Positions 1 to 12,092 of a stretch of DNA of 64,000 nt are shown here, piece after piece. Source of the stretch: Pteria penguin (taxonomy: Eukaryota; Mollusca; Bivalvia; Pterioida; Pteriidae); the NCBI GenBank assembly GCA_035048485.1, contig CM068585.1, positions 20,386,001 through 20,450,000 on the forward strand, given 5' to 3'. Below the pieces are notes generated by a model. The model made no database searches, was not told where the DNA came from, and saw only the letters and a list, made by a program, of their open reading frames with translations. Each line of letters begins with the position of its first letter. The first letter of the stretch is position 1. The translations under genes and the position numbers were made by a program.

Positions 1-790
1 ACATGCATTTCAGCCGATAAACTGTAAAACAATCGGCAGAAGTCTCCTTTCTTGTCGTCTGACTCGAACCAAGCTTTCCGTTTCGAATATTGGCGCACTG
101 ACCTATAAAGTTTGTAACGCCAATGTTCATTGGTAGAGTTGACGGATAAAGTTTTCGATTGGTTGTCGACTTCTTATTTGCATATTTCTAAAAATACAAA
201 AGAATTGTAAACAGGAGGCTATATCCTTAAAAAATTCATCTACAACTTATAACTTAATTCGATAACGTAAATTACATACTATGGAATAGTAATCAATTGC
301 AATTATTCTTATGCATGTCAAATTTTAAGTAAAATAAGCGTATTAAGAGACGATTTGCACGCACCTGCTTTGTTTTGACAGCTCTGACATCTGACCCAAG
401 ACACATCACACAGTTACCAAAATAATGGCTGCGATACACAATATAAATTTGTGTATTTAGTTTTTGACTACCACCAGTATTGATTGATGATTTATGAATT
501 GAATGAAAATAGTATCATGAGCAAATGCTTACCTATATGCCACACAAATGCTTACTAAATATCTGTTTTTACATTGTACATGGGCGTTTATCTGTCAGCT
601 GTGCGGACGAATACACAAGGAAATAATGTGTATTAAGCTGTTTCTATTTATAATTATATCAACAGGAATTTCTTTATGGTAGTTTCGTTACATTGAAAAT
701 GGAGTTTTAACTTTACTGATGTAAGAAGAATCAAATTTAATGGAACAGAGGAACGTTTTGGTTCGACTCTTGTTCCAAATTATCGATCAA
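1..790 (+). other. Upstream region and possible 5' UTR exon of cyclin-I gene
   Basis: No protein-coding gene is recognised here. A consensus splice donor (TCAA|GTAAGT) occurs at 790/791. The first coding exon of the cyclin-I gene has its own acceptor at 1976, with 31 nt of leader before the ATG, so at least one non-coding exon must lie upstream; the segment ending at 790 is a candidate. The transcription start cannot be placed from sequence alone. The rest is AT-rich with no clear motif. Confidence 0.3.
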
Positions 791-2007
791 GTAAGTATTT
801 CAATTCATTATTTTCTACATAAATTGTTTGTCTCGAATCTTGGATCAGATTTTGACATCGGCGGCCATTTTGGACGATCTTAAGTTATTCAAAGTCAAAG
901 AAATAACGTCGATTTCAGTCAAATTCACTTCGTCCTTCATATATAAATGATATTTTTTGATTCAAAAAAGCTCATAGAAGGATCAATGTATTATATGTAA
1001 ATTACTGTAATTCAAGATGCCAAAATGCTGATGCAAATCCAGGCTAACATTAGTAACAATTCTACGTCGTTACCGTGGAGATGGAATATTCTAGATGTAG
1101 TTAGCATTTATTAAGATTTTCATGTTATGTAGTAAAACATCATTATGACTCGATGCGACCACGTACCGGTAGACCCACCACGTTCTGTATGTGAAATTTT
1201 CTTTCAACGTAAGAGAATCAAAGACGTACTGTACTGTAGAGTTAGTTATGAAATTATTGTCGCGGTCGCACACTAGACTCGGGCCAGTCGGGGCATCACC
1301 GAGTATATTGTGTATTGGTACTCACATAGACTGGTCAGTGTGCTCATCAGTGAGGACATCTGCACATCAAAACAAAACCTTCATTTTTTCTGAATACAAC
1401 TTGCCATGGGGGGCTGAGCTAACAATCATGTACTGGTTTGTTTCAAGAATTTTAATTGTATTGGTCTCTAACTACCATTTTTAACACTCTATGGAGCACT
1501 TATATAACCAAAATAAATTATGGTCACAATACAAAAGAATTTATGAAGGAGGAATGTTGATGTTTTTGTTTTTTTTTTTACTGAAATGTTTATTTCAATG
1601 CTGAGATGTGTTGTAGTTAGACTTTACCATTATGCACAGTGAATGGTACACTGTCATCAATTAAGATTTTCAAAAATTCCCCATTCATAAGTACATTTCT
1701 TTCCTCTTAATTCTTGTTAAGAGACACATCTGGCTACCTAAGTGGCCAACACATAATACTGTACTTCAACCAGTTAGGCTGATAAAGGTCAAGCAAAAGT
1801 AGTGTCTTCATAAATTTATAAATGATCTTGTAATAGTTTCATATAATAGAAAGCAAAATAATGTATTCTTCTGTTAATGAAAGGTGTACATCAGTATGAG
1901 TTCAAACTATAGATATTACAAAATTTAATCGTGTATTCTGTTTTATTTTGTTGCTGATGATATGACTTTATTTCAGTATCTTGGTGGTGTAGCAGTACAG
2001 GGTCAAC

Positions 2008-2124
2008 ATGGCATTTCACAGAGGATTAGATGCTAAGCATCTGATGAAGATGCTTGGGGAACACCTTTGCAAGGAACAGAAGCAGTGGACACCAAAATCC
2101 TACAAACATACTGGAAATGATTTG
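2008..2124 (+). CDS. CCNI: Cyclin-I coding exon 1
   Basis: Starts at the first ATG after the acceptor at 1976 and gives 39 codons (MAFHRGLDAKHLMKMLGEHL...). It ends TTG|GTAAGT. The text resembles the vertebrate cyclin-I N-terminus, including the conserved W in KEQKQWTPK. The 1977-2007 leader has no upstream ATG. Confidence 0.88.
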
Positions 2125-3593
2125 GTAAGTCAGGGTAGTCAATATAAATAATAAAGACAGTGAAAGTTGGTACATCTATCTATATGTGAATGGAGGGAGT
2201 TAATTGGACTATTAAAATTCTTGCATACAATTTCAGATCTACATTGTTTAAAAGATTGAAATGAATAACAAAGATAAATAACCAGACAGGCAGACCTGAA
2301 GAGACAGGGTTAAGGGGACTGTAGCCTAGTTTAGGGGAGGCAACTATTGTAAGGCAAATTGAAGTTAAAACACGAGTTATGTTGAAAGATTAAAAATTAC
2401 CCAATAAAAAGTAAGATAGGATGATCTGCATTGTAAATGATAATGTTAATACTGAAGGAGCAACCATGTGAGTTTTAGGGGGTGGGACAGGAAGACTTTG
2501 CAACAACAAAAAAATTTACAGTTTACAAAATAGGAAAAATAAATTTTCCGGCCTAAGGGGCTGGAAAAAAAAAATCAGACAGAGGGTTAGTGAAAATTGA
2601 GGTGTACTATACATGGTAGTGGCTCGAAGGGCTTCCAAAAGTTTTTGGGTATATATTTGGGCTTTTATGTATAAGCAGGTAATGCAGCTAGAAAGGCAGC
2701 CAAAATTGTTTTGTGTATTAGATTCGTTAAACCAAAGTTATTTATGATGTAAGGATTAGGAAAATACCTTGGCAGAAACATGATGATGTAAAATACATAA
2801 GTCACAGGTCAAGCTTCAGTGGTTATGGTTGACTCACATTTTGTGGAATTATGCTCTGTAATGCACAAGATTTTGTTTACTCAAGATATTAATTTGAATG
2901 AAGTTGGTTTGGGTTTGTTTTATTAAGTTAGAGATTGAACTTCAGTTATGGTTGACCTTCTTTTGGCTTGAATGACCAATAGAGAACATGTACGCTTCGA
3001 CCTTCTTTTGGCTTGAATGACCAATAGAGAACATGTTTGCTTCCTCCACACTTTCAAAAATGTTTGTCGTTATGAAACTACCTCTAGTGAGCATTATATT
3101 TTATGTAAGCTAGTTTCATCTCCTTAACAGCTCATTCCATCAGTTAACAAAATATTTATACGCATTCCTCCTCCTCTTATAATTTATTGAGAGAATGCTA
3201 CATGGTGAAGATGTTTTTGTCCGTCTTATTCACAAAATCCGTAAGAAAAGAGGAAAAGTAGGGGAACTTGTTAACAAATTTCTATACAAGAATTCAGTTA
3301 ATCAAACGTGACCCAGATTATTCCAGCTGGGTTGAATACTCTCAGGTAAGATTAAAAGGACATATCAACAAGGTTAAGGTCAAAGTCACATGCACTGGAG
3401 TTGGAATAAAGCCAAACTGGTTGCAATGGACTTGTTGAATGTTTAATTAATTCATAAAAACTAATGAACTTGGCAACTAAGTTTATACAAACAAGAACTA
3501 GGTAACCACTACATTGGATACACAAAACTAGATTTATAATGCAGCTGTGCTTGGGGATTAAAGGAGCAGCATTTATCCTAATTATGAACTGTA

Positions 3594-3682
<89 letters not shown>

Positions 3683-6600
3683 TTAATGTCAAGCTGTTTA
3701 ACTATATGCAGCATACAAATGTATGGTAGAGGCAAATGATGAATGTATATATACTAAATATATAGAAATGTGAAAAAAAGTTTGTCATGCATAGAAAAAT
3801 ACAGTACATATAAAATAATAATACATATACATTATACCACATGATAAAATTATGGACGAAATAATATAACACATTGAATTGTACATTTAAATTGATCACT
3901 AATGAAAATTTGTCTTGTTTAATTACATTGTAAATAACATACAAGACGTATGATAAAATGTTTACCGTTTCCTGACTTTATATACTGACTGCAGATGTCA
4001 TTATTAGTATTATCCTCTACACCTTACTGTTCTCATTTGTATAGATATAGCACATTATAGTCAGATACGATTAGTTTGCCAGGAATCATATCATGTGCAT
4101 ATTAGTGATTTATAAGCTCAACACTTGAGCTTATATTTTGAGGGCAATGAACCTCAGTGTTTAAAGTTTGACCTTAGCTATTGTCCTACTGACATTGATA
4201 GAGATATAGGTGACTGAATCATCAGGCTTGGCTCATGACATGTCAGTATAAAATACAATGTACATTTATTTAAAGTAATTTGTAGTTGGAGTCACAGTCC
4301 CTGTTGAAATTGAAAGGTTTGACCCCAGGGGCCATGTAAGGTACCATAATAATAAGTAAATGTGTGTTAATTAATTCTCATATTCTTTACAAGGTACGAG
4401 GTAGATTTTATGGAAATTATCTTCATTTTGAAAGATTTGTGTAGTTTAGTCAAACACAATTTAGAGTCCAATAGGTGATGATAAATAGATACCTATGGTA
4501 TCATGCATTTTTGGATTCTTGTTTTAGAACTAACCTACACAAATTAATCCCTTAGCAGTTTAATTGATCCTAACCAAAATGTTATGGGGGTTCTTTCCTG
4601 AGCAGTCTTATAAGGGGCAATACATCACTTAAGCATACCAGTATTTTGGTAGTTAAGTAGATCTGAATCTGAATTGGGTGTGAACTTGAGGAGTGATAAT
4701 AATCAGGACCTTTAACTTAATAATTTGTTTATATACAATGTAGGTGCTGTATTTTCCATTCACCATACCAATTATCAATGATTAATTTTGTTTTGTAGGA
4801 GGTTTTTGGACAACATCGGGACAAAGTCATTAAATGGATATTATCTCTGAACACAGAGTTTCGTTTTACACCAGAAACCCTTGGTCTTAGTATCAGTTTG
4901 ATTGACAGGTTCCTACATCTTGTTAAGGTCAGTACTTTGTTATAGAAATACAAGTAGAAATGCATTTTTCTTACATTTTCTATAAAAGTCTGTTTATGAG
5001 TAATGTTATCTACTTTACAAAGCTATCACAAGATATTCTCTTATACATGTATTATCAATATACCTGTATGGGCCAGTAGAGTGGTCTGCCAATGTGCTTG
5101 CTACAGACGAAATAATGACCCTTGACCTGGCATTCTTGATGATCTAACATGAATTTGGCCACAGACATTCGGTCAGCTTAGACCATGTTACCGGTAAGTG
5201 CCAGGTCATTTCACTATAATGACCTCATCATGAGTACCATATTTAACTGTATGATATTGGCTTTATTTATAGGTCCGCCCCAAGTATCTGCCCTGCATTG
5301 CCATTAGCTGCCTTTACATCGCAGCAAAGACCCTGGAGGAGGATGAAGTCATCCCCAGTACTGTGGAACTAGTGAAGACTATCAACTGCTCATGTACTGT
5401 AGCTGAAGTACTCAGGATGGAAGCAATAATCCTTAATAAACTGTCCTGGGACATCAAACATGTCCATGCTGTTGATTATCTTCATGTGGTAAGATATTAA
5501 AGCACTGAAATGTGTCTGTAGTAATACTTTATTTCTTGGAATCAAAGGTTCAGAGGTATAGTTTTTGGCTTGTCTCTGTGTTTTTCTTGTAGAAAGTTAT
5601 GGTCATATCTTTAGAAGCACCAGAGGTGTTGTTTTTATATTTGTTGTTGGTATAGAATGCTCATGTCTGTATTCTTACTGTATGTTGGTATATATATATT
5701 TGTAGATTCACGGATTACTGATGAGGTACCATCCCCAACTGTTAGATGTTCTTTACGGTGTCACAGCCTCACAGCTGCTGAGTATCATGACAAGGAAGAC
5801 TCTTAACTGTCTGTCTCTTCATCAACTTGTTGGCTTCCGCCCATCAGTTCTGACATTGGCTGTCACTAGTCTTGAACTTGAACAGATAACTCCATCATGG
5901 CTTTCAATTGCAGTCATGGTGCAGCAAATGTTAGAGGTATGGTAGATCCTTATTATGTCTGTACTAGGTATTGAAATTGACCCTTCCATTTATGCATGAA
6001 AATTTTTTAAATCAGATGACGTCACAATACTGTACACCTCAGTCATACCTCGGACAAACATTGAAAATGTACTGTGACGTCACGAAATTCAATTAACATT
6101 CTGCAAAAGCAATGGGTCAGTTTGCTAGACATTGCAATGTTTTTTATAAACAATATTGTACAATGTAGTTAATTTTAGTCTTACATATATGTTACTGAAA
6201 TACATTATTTCTTGAGCTATTTGTTTGCGTTATAGTATGATACTGCCTATCTTTTAGATCCTTACTATGTATGGAATTGGATAAAGGTTTTACATTTTGT
6301 ACCTAATTTTTGTGCAAATAAAGTTACGAACTGCTGTGTCAGGTGGTCATAATGTTGGTAAAGATTGAGTTTCACTATTCATGCCCATTTTTTGAATGTT
6401 TAGAATATAGAAATAAACATTGATATTGTTATGCTATATGTTGTTCTTAATTATCACATTTACATTAGCACAAAAAGTTGATATTTGGCAGGTCTTTCAA
6501 AGTTGGTGAAACTATAGTAAAATGAAGCAATAATTCAATACAGTTTGTGTAAAAGTTATACAAGGACAAAACATTCTGGAACATTTTGTCATTCTTACTC

Positions 6601-7187
6601 ATGTCACTTTCTTTTACTAACTCCCATTCGTCATTCATACATGCATCACTCATACTCCAAACAACTTCTACAATCATAGTTGTAATGTTATCAATGATTT
6701 GTTTGTCATGTAAATGTTTAATGAAATGAAGCACTCCTGGCCTTGGATTTAAGTGTCCTAAACCTTGAAGATTGACTTACTGACAAAAACTTTTGCTCTT
6801 GAAATTTGGTTGCCACTGGGAGCTCTGTTGCCTTCTGATATTGCTTGCTCTTTTCTGAAATGTGTTCATTATTGTACCTTTTTGTTTCAGATTGACATGG
6901 AATCTTTTATAAGATGCCGTGAGATAGCTGCACAGTATCTCACCAAGCAGTGTTTGTTACCATCTAGATACAAATTTAGAACCATAAAGCGCTCAAAATC
7001 TGTGAAGAGGAAGGCTATAGATGATGATTGTGACGACATTTATGATGGCATAAAGAGGCTTTACAGCGAAGATGTTGCCATGGAGATTGGTGGCAGCATG
7101 AGGATGTCATGCGGCAAAGAACTAAGTCAGCACCAAGATATTGATCCTGGAAGTAGTTTCTGCATTCCAACTGTTAGTGCCAATTGA
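2008..7187 (+). CDS. CCNI: Cyclin-I (five coding exons, complete)
   Basis: Joined exons 2008-2124, 4799-4927, 5273-5488, 5706-5936 and 6891-7187 give 329 aa, all joined in phase 0 with GT-AG introns. Vertebrate cyclin-I is somewhat longer (about 377 aa). The N-terminal cyclin box covers roughly residues 40-154: a LIDRFL helix (residues ~73-78), PKYLPCIAISCLYIAAK directly after, then RMEAIILNKLSWDI. Exon 5 holds the second fold (residues 155-231; SLELEQITPSWLS). The C-terminal exon has the cyclin-I signature DDIYDGIKRLYSED, which separates it from cyclin G. Cyclin-I is an atypical cyclin with no clear cell-cycle oscillation; in mammals it binds CDK5 and supports survival of post-mitotic cells (established for the family, not shown here). 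Introns hold a 45-bp duplication, a TA microsatellite and a foldback element. Confidence 0.93.
2954..3043 (+). repeat. 45-bp direct duplication
   Basis: Two adjacent, nearly identical copies of a 45-bp sequence beginning GACCTTCTTTTGGCTTGAAT, within intron 1 of cyclin-I. Only a couple of bases differ, indicating a recent slippage event. Confidence 0.9.
3601..3672. repeat. (TA)n microsatellite
   Basis: 36 uninterrupted TA dinucleotides in cyclin-I intron 1. The short Ile-Tyr ORF across it is an artefact. Confidence 0.98.
4799..4927 (+). CDS. CCNI: Cyclin-I coding exon 2, start of cyclin box
   Basis: 43 codons between ...TTTTGTAG and GTCAGT. Encodes the first cyclin-box helices: RDKVIKWILSLN, then FRFTPETLGLSISLIDRFL, the classic family motif. 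Confidence 0.92.
5273..5488 (+). CDS. CCNI: Cyclin-I coding exon 3, core of cyclin box
   Basis: 72 codons between ...TTTATAG and GTAAGA. Encodes RPKYLPCIAISCLYIAAKTL and the MEAIILNKLSWDI helix. It is richer in GC than its flanks, as expected for a conserved coding exon. Confidence 0.94.
5706..5936 (+). CDS. CCNI: Cyclin-I coding exon 4, second cyclin fold
   Basis: 77 codons between ...TTTGTAG and GTATGG. Contains FRPSVLTLAVTSLELEQITP followed by SWLS, equivalent to the vertebrate cyclin-I segment before the variable tail. Confidence 0.9.
5964..6128. mobile_element. Imperfect foldback element in cyclin-I intron
   Basis: Inverted arms meet around a TGACGTCA core (6018-6025 and 6076-6083). 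The outer arms both begin CTAG followed by a TGACCC-like block and are diverged. Size and structure suit a small foldback MITE; no coding capacity. Confidence 0.55.
6891..7187 (+). CDS. CCNI: Cyclin-I terminal coding exon
   Basis: 98 codons plus TGA, after the acceptor TTGTTTCAG. Contains the RCREIAAQYL helix and the acidic signature DDIYDGIKRLYSED diagnostic for cyclin-I. An open frame running in from 6765 upstream of the acceptor is intronic. Confidence 0.93.
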   Translation: MDMESFIRCREIAAQYLTKQCLLPSRYKFRTIKRSKSVKRKAIDDDCDDIYDGIKRLYSEDVAMEIGGSMRMSCGKELSQHQDIDPGSSFCIPTVSAN

Positions 7188-9755
7188 ACACCAGCTACTG
7201 AACACAAAACATGATTATTCTTTTATGAGACCTCTTTGCACTAAAAGCTACACAATGCCATAATCTTAGTGGTGATCAGTACATATCATGGAAATTGTAT
7301 GTTAAATTAATTCTTTGAGATATTGAATCTTTGATGTGTAATTAGCTATCAAAATTGAAAAGTGTTAAGGTCTCTTAAAAGAATTTCATATAAAATAGTT
7401 TTGTTAAGAAATTTAATACAACATCATAAAATGAACATGAATAATCTAGAACTTTCTCCACATGTAATAAAACAGTTTTCCAGATATCTGAAAGTGTCAG
7501 AAGATAAATTTTCCCCTGAAATCTCCTGTGTTTCAAATTTTAATGTTCAAATATGCTTTGTAATGCCTATTTTAATTGTTTTGAATTTTACTTTTTTCTC
7601 AAAATTCTGACGAAACAGGATAATTTAGCTATAAACTGTATGGTGGTGTTAAACGTACATAGCAAAGCCTGCTTCTATATTTAGGATAGCATCGATGTGC
7701 TGATAACAGAAATGGTTGCTCTTAAGTCCTTAATTTTGTACTGTGTGTAACATCTCTGAATGATCTACAAATTTAAATCTCCTAGTGAGCTGTGCATTGT
7801 TATTTTCATTAATTTAGTTATTGTTTAAGGCATTGTTGCCTAGTACCTTGAAGTGTTTGATTTATTCTTGGTGCTTATTTACCGGTAAAAAGCAGGAGCA
7901 ACAACCATCTTTGTTAGAATGTAGTACTGATTGAAAGAATAAGATTAAGGACTTACGACTTACTTTTTATCTAGGCGAAATCACAACCTTTGACATTTGT
8001 CATTTTCTATGTCAATATTCACATATATGAAAATACACAAAAAAAGTTACATAAATCAAAATATAACAAAAATCATAAATATTACTGTAAAATGCTTGCT
8101 TGCAAAAAAATCTGTTTGTGTATGTATAGTGTATCCTAATATTAGAAATCTTAAAGTTGATTTTATTTTGTTGTTAACCTTTTCAATTTGTTTTATTTAC
8201 AGATTTTATTGACTACGTATTGTGAATTGTGATAGATAGGTATAAGGCATTTGGTTCATGATCTATTTGCCACAGTTACATATTATGAACTTGAGTCCTG
8301 TAGCTGATGTGGTCTTTCTTTATAGGTTTAATGTTGATATAATGGAAAATCCCAGCTACAGAATCTTCATTGCCCCATAAAATCTCTGTTTTCAAGAATT
8401 TTTATTTCATTTAATTAAGAAACTCTGAAAATATTTTACCAGTCTTTGAATGGAATACATCTTCTGCTATCTCTGTATCTTTGTTTCATGGCGAAAGCAG
8501 ATATTTTGATATGGCTTTGTGGCAAACACTTCATGTAACATTTATAACTAGATTATTGTTTTTCTTAATGTTATTTTTGAGTTTCCACCCAAGAAAGGAA
8601 GGGAATTTGAGGCAGCAAATCCAATAATCCATGCTATTATTATTTTGTAAAGTTATGAGGAGATAGAGATCTTGTATGGGATATTAAGTGGACCATATGG
8701 GTATGAATTTAAATTGAAATGGGTATCTTTTTTAAAATAAAACAAACATTCGATCTTACTTAGAAAAGCAAAGCCTAAACATTGAAATAGTTGGGCATAC
8801 TGTTCTAAATTATCTTATGTGCTTGTAATGTATTTATGAAGGGTTCATCACTCGGATGTCAGCATTCTCATTATAAGTAGTTTCTGACAGTATCCCTGGC
8901 TATTTCAATCTGGCTTCTGCAGATTTTATGACAATTCTAAGTGAACAGATACCTCATTGTAAGAATACTCCAGAAGTGATCATTATATGATGTAAATGTA
9001 TGAGCTTGCCCAAACTGTACAGTGTTAATTTTTAAATGAGGATGAAGAATTAATTTGAATGAAATAATGGAATGTGAGTGACAAAATCTAGGCGATACAG
9101 TTGTAAATAGACATTTTCATTTTCGTCTTGATGGAATAATAAGTTTTTCAATTTCACCATCATCTGTTCTCATCCCTATGAAGCTTTTGATTTAACGAGG
9201 TAATATATGCGGTAAAATTGTAACGAGCAAAGTCTCAGGGAGTAAAAACTTATGAGGAATTTTATATGGTTAGAAATCCACCTTGGAATTCCCTGTCTTT
9301 GTATTGATTTCCTTTGGAACTTACTTGATCAGTTTATTTAACATCTTGAGATCTGATTTTGAAAAAATGTATTGGGCTTATTTTTGATGTTCATAAACTA
9401 TTTTACAGAATTAGTCAGTATAACTGTAAATGTGAAAGAATCCTTTGTCAATCTCGTTATACCATCTCTCATTTCATATTGTTAAATCATTAGAATGTAA
9501 TAATTGGAAAGTCCCAGGAAAGCTAGTGTTTGTATGTCATTTATTGGTGCAAGGCATTTTTGTTGTTGTTTAAAGTCGACTTGAATTATTCCTCTTGATT
9601 TCTTACAACAATAAAGTGGTGCACAGGCTGTGGAAAATTAGAGAGAGATTTTGTTATGTTGTGTAACTTGTCAAAGATTGTTTATTTCTTTACTATGGAT
9701 GAAGTACACCAAGTACGCAACCCTAGAGAATAAAACTTTATATGGCAACTGAAAA
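7188..9755 (+). other. CCNI: Cyclin-I 3' UTR
   Basis: About 2.5 kb of AT-rich sequence without a recognisable gene, running from the stop codon to the AATAAA at 9729. It contains many ATTTA and T-rich tracts; short ORFs inside look spurious. An earlier AATAAA near 9609 may be an alternative end. Confidence 0.6.
9729..9734 (+). terminator. CCNI: Polyadenylation signal of cyclin-I gene
   Basis: AATAAA followed about 20-40 nt later by a T-rich stretch (CTTTTGTCTTTTCTTTTTCG), a typical cleavage and downstream-element layout. Confidence 0.65.
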
Positions 9756-9828
9756 ACTTTTGTCTTTTCTTTTTCGTATTGATTACGTATGATTTTTGAT
9801 AATGAAGTTCCTTTTTAGCCTTAACAAT

Positions 9829-10500
9829 AATTATTAGTCCCTATTGATAAAAGTGAAGGGGACTATAGGATTCCACTCCATCTGTCTGTGATTTTCAGTA
9901 CTTTTTTGACAGCCATTGAAGTTATGTACTTGAAATTTGGTTTGTAGCTTTGTATCAGTGAGTTATACATGTAGATCAAGTTCGAGTTCGGACATGATTG
10001 ACCTATTTTTTAAAGAGTTGCGGCCCTTTGAATTAATAACTTTATGGAAGCCGGTGGTGGGCATTTTTTGCTTCAGCAGTTCTGGATATGCTTGTTTTTA
10101 TTAGCTCGCCGGGACGAATATCCGGGCACTATTGTCATACACCCGGCGTCGTCGTTGTTTTCGTCGTCGTCCGTAGACAAAAACTTTAACCTGGATCATA
10201 ACTTTAGAACCATTACAGACAGGGCTTTAATATTTCACATGTGTATTCCTTTTTACCAATCGGATGTCCTTTTTCCAAGACCTTTCATTGGGTACCAAAT
10301 TTTTTTACTGCATGACCTTGACATGGAAGTGTAACCTTGGTCATAATTTACGAAGAGTACGAGACACGGCTTTCATATGTGTATTCCTTGTGGCAAGACC
10401 TTTCATTACGTACAGTATTCAAAGTTTTGTTTTGACCTTGATCTAATTACAAATTCTTGCTATATAAATTTGGTCGCCACCGGCGAGCTCTGTTGTCTCA
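9829..10500 (+). repeat. Dispersed repeat, 'TAGTCCC...GGGGACTATAGG' family and linked copy
   Basis: Begins TTATTAGTCCCTATTGATAA, whose counterpart lies in reverse orientation near 49866-49893. It continues with 'agctcgccgggacgaatatc' and repeated blocks of 'tttaacctggatcataa' type text. Near 10465 a GTCGCCACCGGCGAGCTCTG block resembles 6805-6830. Mollusc-type non-coding dispersed repeats; no conserved ORF. Confidence 0.55.
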
Positions 10501-11480
10501 ACTCTTGTTTCTCATAAAATAGTACTCGGATTATGATCCATTGGACGGTTCCACTATTTGTCTATAGATCTCAGACACTGACTACCGTCATAGAGCCGAC
10601 GGAATCTGGTGAAGTGGGTGAACAATAGACATTCTTAAACCTATCAGCTACAATAATCGGAAATTATTTAAATAAAGTATCGTAAATGAGAATCCTATAC
10701 ATTAGCAGTAAGAACTAGACATTACCTCTTTTCTGGGAGCAGGTTTGTCTAGTTGTATCGCACTGAACTTGAAATCTGAGGATTCATGAAGCAATTCTGC
10801 TGTCGGTTCGCGTCCTTTAAGGTGATTCATTATCTTCTACCTCCCAAAGTGTTCTTCAAATGAGACAGCATGAACCGAGACCATGGGTTGGCTCTCGCAA
10901 TTTTAGAGGATCGTGGAATAGTGAAAGTACAAATAAAAGTTGTTCTCTTGCTGGATACCGCATTTAGATTTATTTGAGAAGGAGGTTAAACTTTATAATT
11001 TTTTGAAATGCGTAAAAGGAGAGGCATGACCACAAGAACTCGTGGTAAAAATAAGATTTCATAAATTCATGTTCGTGTATAACACAGTCGCTTAGCCGAC
11101 TCATAAAAATGGAGGGGCACAACTTGACACTCTTAGCTGAAAAGAAATGAACCTGCCCCTCTCTCTTATAAGATGGACAATGTATATAGTAGAGCATGCG
11201 ATATACGGCATAGTATTAATGATGAACGAAGCATATGACACATATTCAGAGTTATTTCTTTGATGTATCCATGTTTTGTAATGCCTGGCAACATCTGGGA
11301 CTTGGATGGCTATTTATAGTTAACGTAATCCTTATAAGGCCTTACGTAAGTGGAACAATGCAGCGCGGGGGATTGTGAAAATGCCGATCACGGTTTACCA
11401 CCTCCCAACATAATTTCGCTTACACGTAGGCGGCACCTGTCTGGTGCGTTGGATAATGAAAATTGACACACATATATATA
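10501..11480. other. Intergenic DNA, nothing recognised
   Basis: Between the cyclin-I polyadenylation region and the first MITE. No exon with matching splice sites, RNA gene or tandem repeat was found. The 75-residue minus ORF at 10970-11197 has no recognisable family features. Confidence 0.5.
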
Positions 11481-11493
11481 CAATCGATAATGC

Positions 11494-11658
11494 CAGTGGC
11501 GTAGCTACCATTACGCCAAATACGCACGTGTGTACACATCATTTTGTCAAAAGATAGTGTCTCATGAGATGGGTGGGGGGGGGGGGGTCGTGTTACTTTT
11601 CCCCAACCCCCTGCCTTTCTTGTGCGTACACATCATATGCACTCTGGCTACGCCCCTG
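11494..11658. mobile_element. Small TIR element (CAGTGGCGTAGC type)
   Basis: Terminal inverted repeats CAGTGGCGTAGC and GGCTACGCCCCTG (imperfect), flanked by a 5-bp direct repeat AATGC at 11489-11493 and 11659-11663. The interior carries a G tract and C tract. Non-autonomous; about 165 bp. Confidence 0.8.
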
Positions 11659-11756
11659 AATGCGATGATCCCATTAACTGGTGAGCCAAATTGAGACTTT
11701 TGTCTGAAGGAAAATTCCTATATTAAAGATACTCTCAATATATGAATTCTAATTGT

Positions 11757-11762
11757 TTTATT
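11757..11762 (-). terminator. Polyadenylation signal of the 44-12 kb CNBD2-like gene
   Basis: AATAAA on the minus strand, 211 nt downstream of the stop codon at 11973. It is the only such hexamer I found between the stop and this point. Confidence 0.6.
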
Positions 11763-11972
11763 GTACACCTGTAAATTAAATGACAAAGTCGTAATATACA
11801 TGAACAGCTGATTCAGCAAACACTATAAATACATAATGAAACAAATACAAAATGTTTAATGCAGGGTTTGACAGCACAATTGGTTTCTGAAGAAATTCAG
11901 ACTAGCACATTTGAACAATAATATTACGGAGTGTTCACCAGGCTATCACAGAATATACTAGACATACTAATA

Positions 11973-12092
11973 TCAATGTTGTCTAACTCGTCGCTTCAGA
12001 AAGTCTTTAAGCGTTTCTTGTTTGAACTCGTCCCACTGAAGCGTGATATCCAATCTGTCTATCAATTCACTCTGTGCGGGGAACGGCTTGGC
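11973..12092 (-). CDS. CNBD2: CNBD2-like (downstream) terminal exon
   Basis: 39 codons plus TGA after acceptor TTATAG. Text AKPFPAQSELIDRLDITLQW then DEFKQETLKDFLKRR parallels the upstream paralog's last exon (LQPIPTDESLQQKLQDKTNW), supporting homology and the stop. Confidence 0.8.
   Translation of the reverse strand, partial: AKPFPAQSELIDRLDITLQWDEFKQETLKDFLKRRVRQH

Noticed and set aside
3539..3739. ORF with Ile-Tyr run
   Set aside because: Translation of a TA microsatellite.
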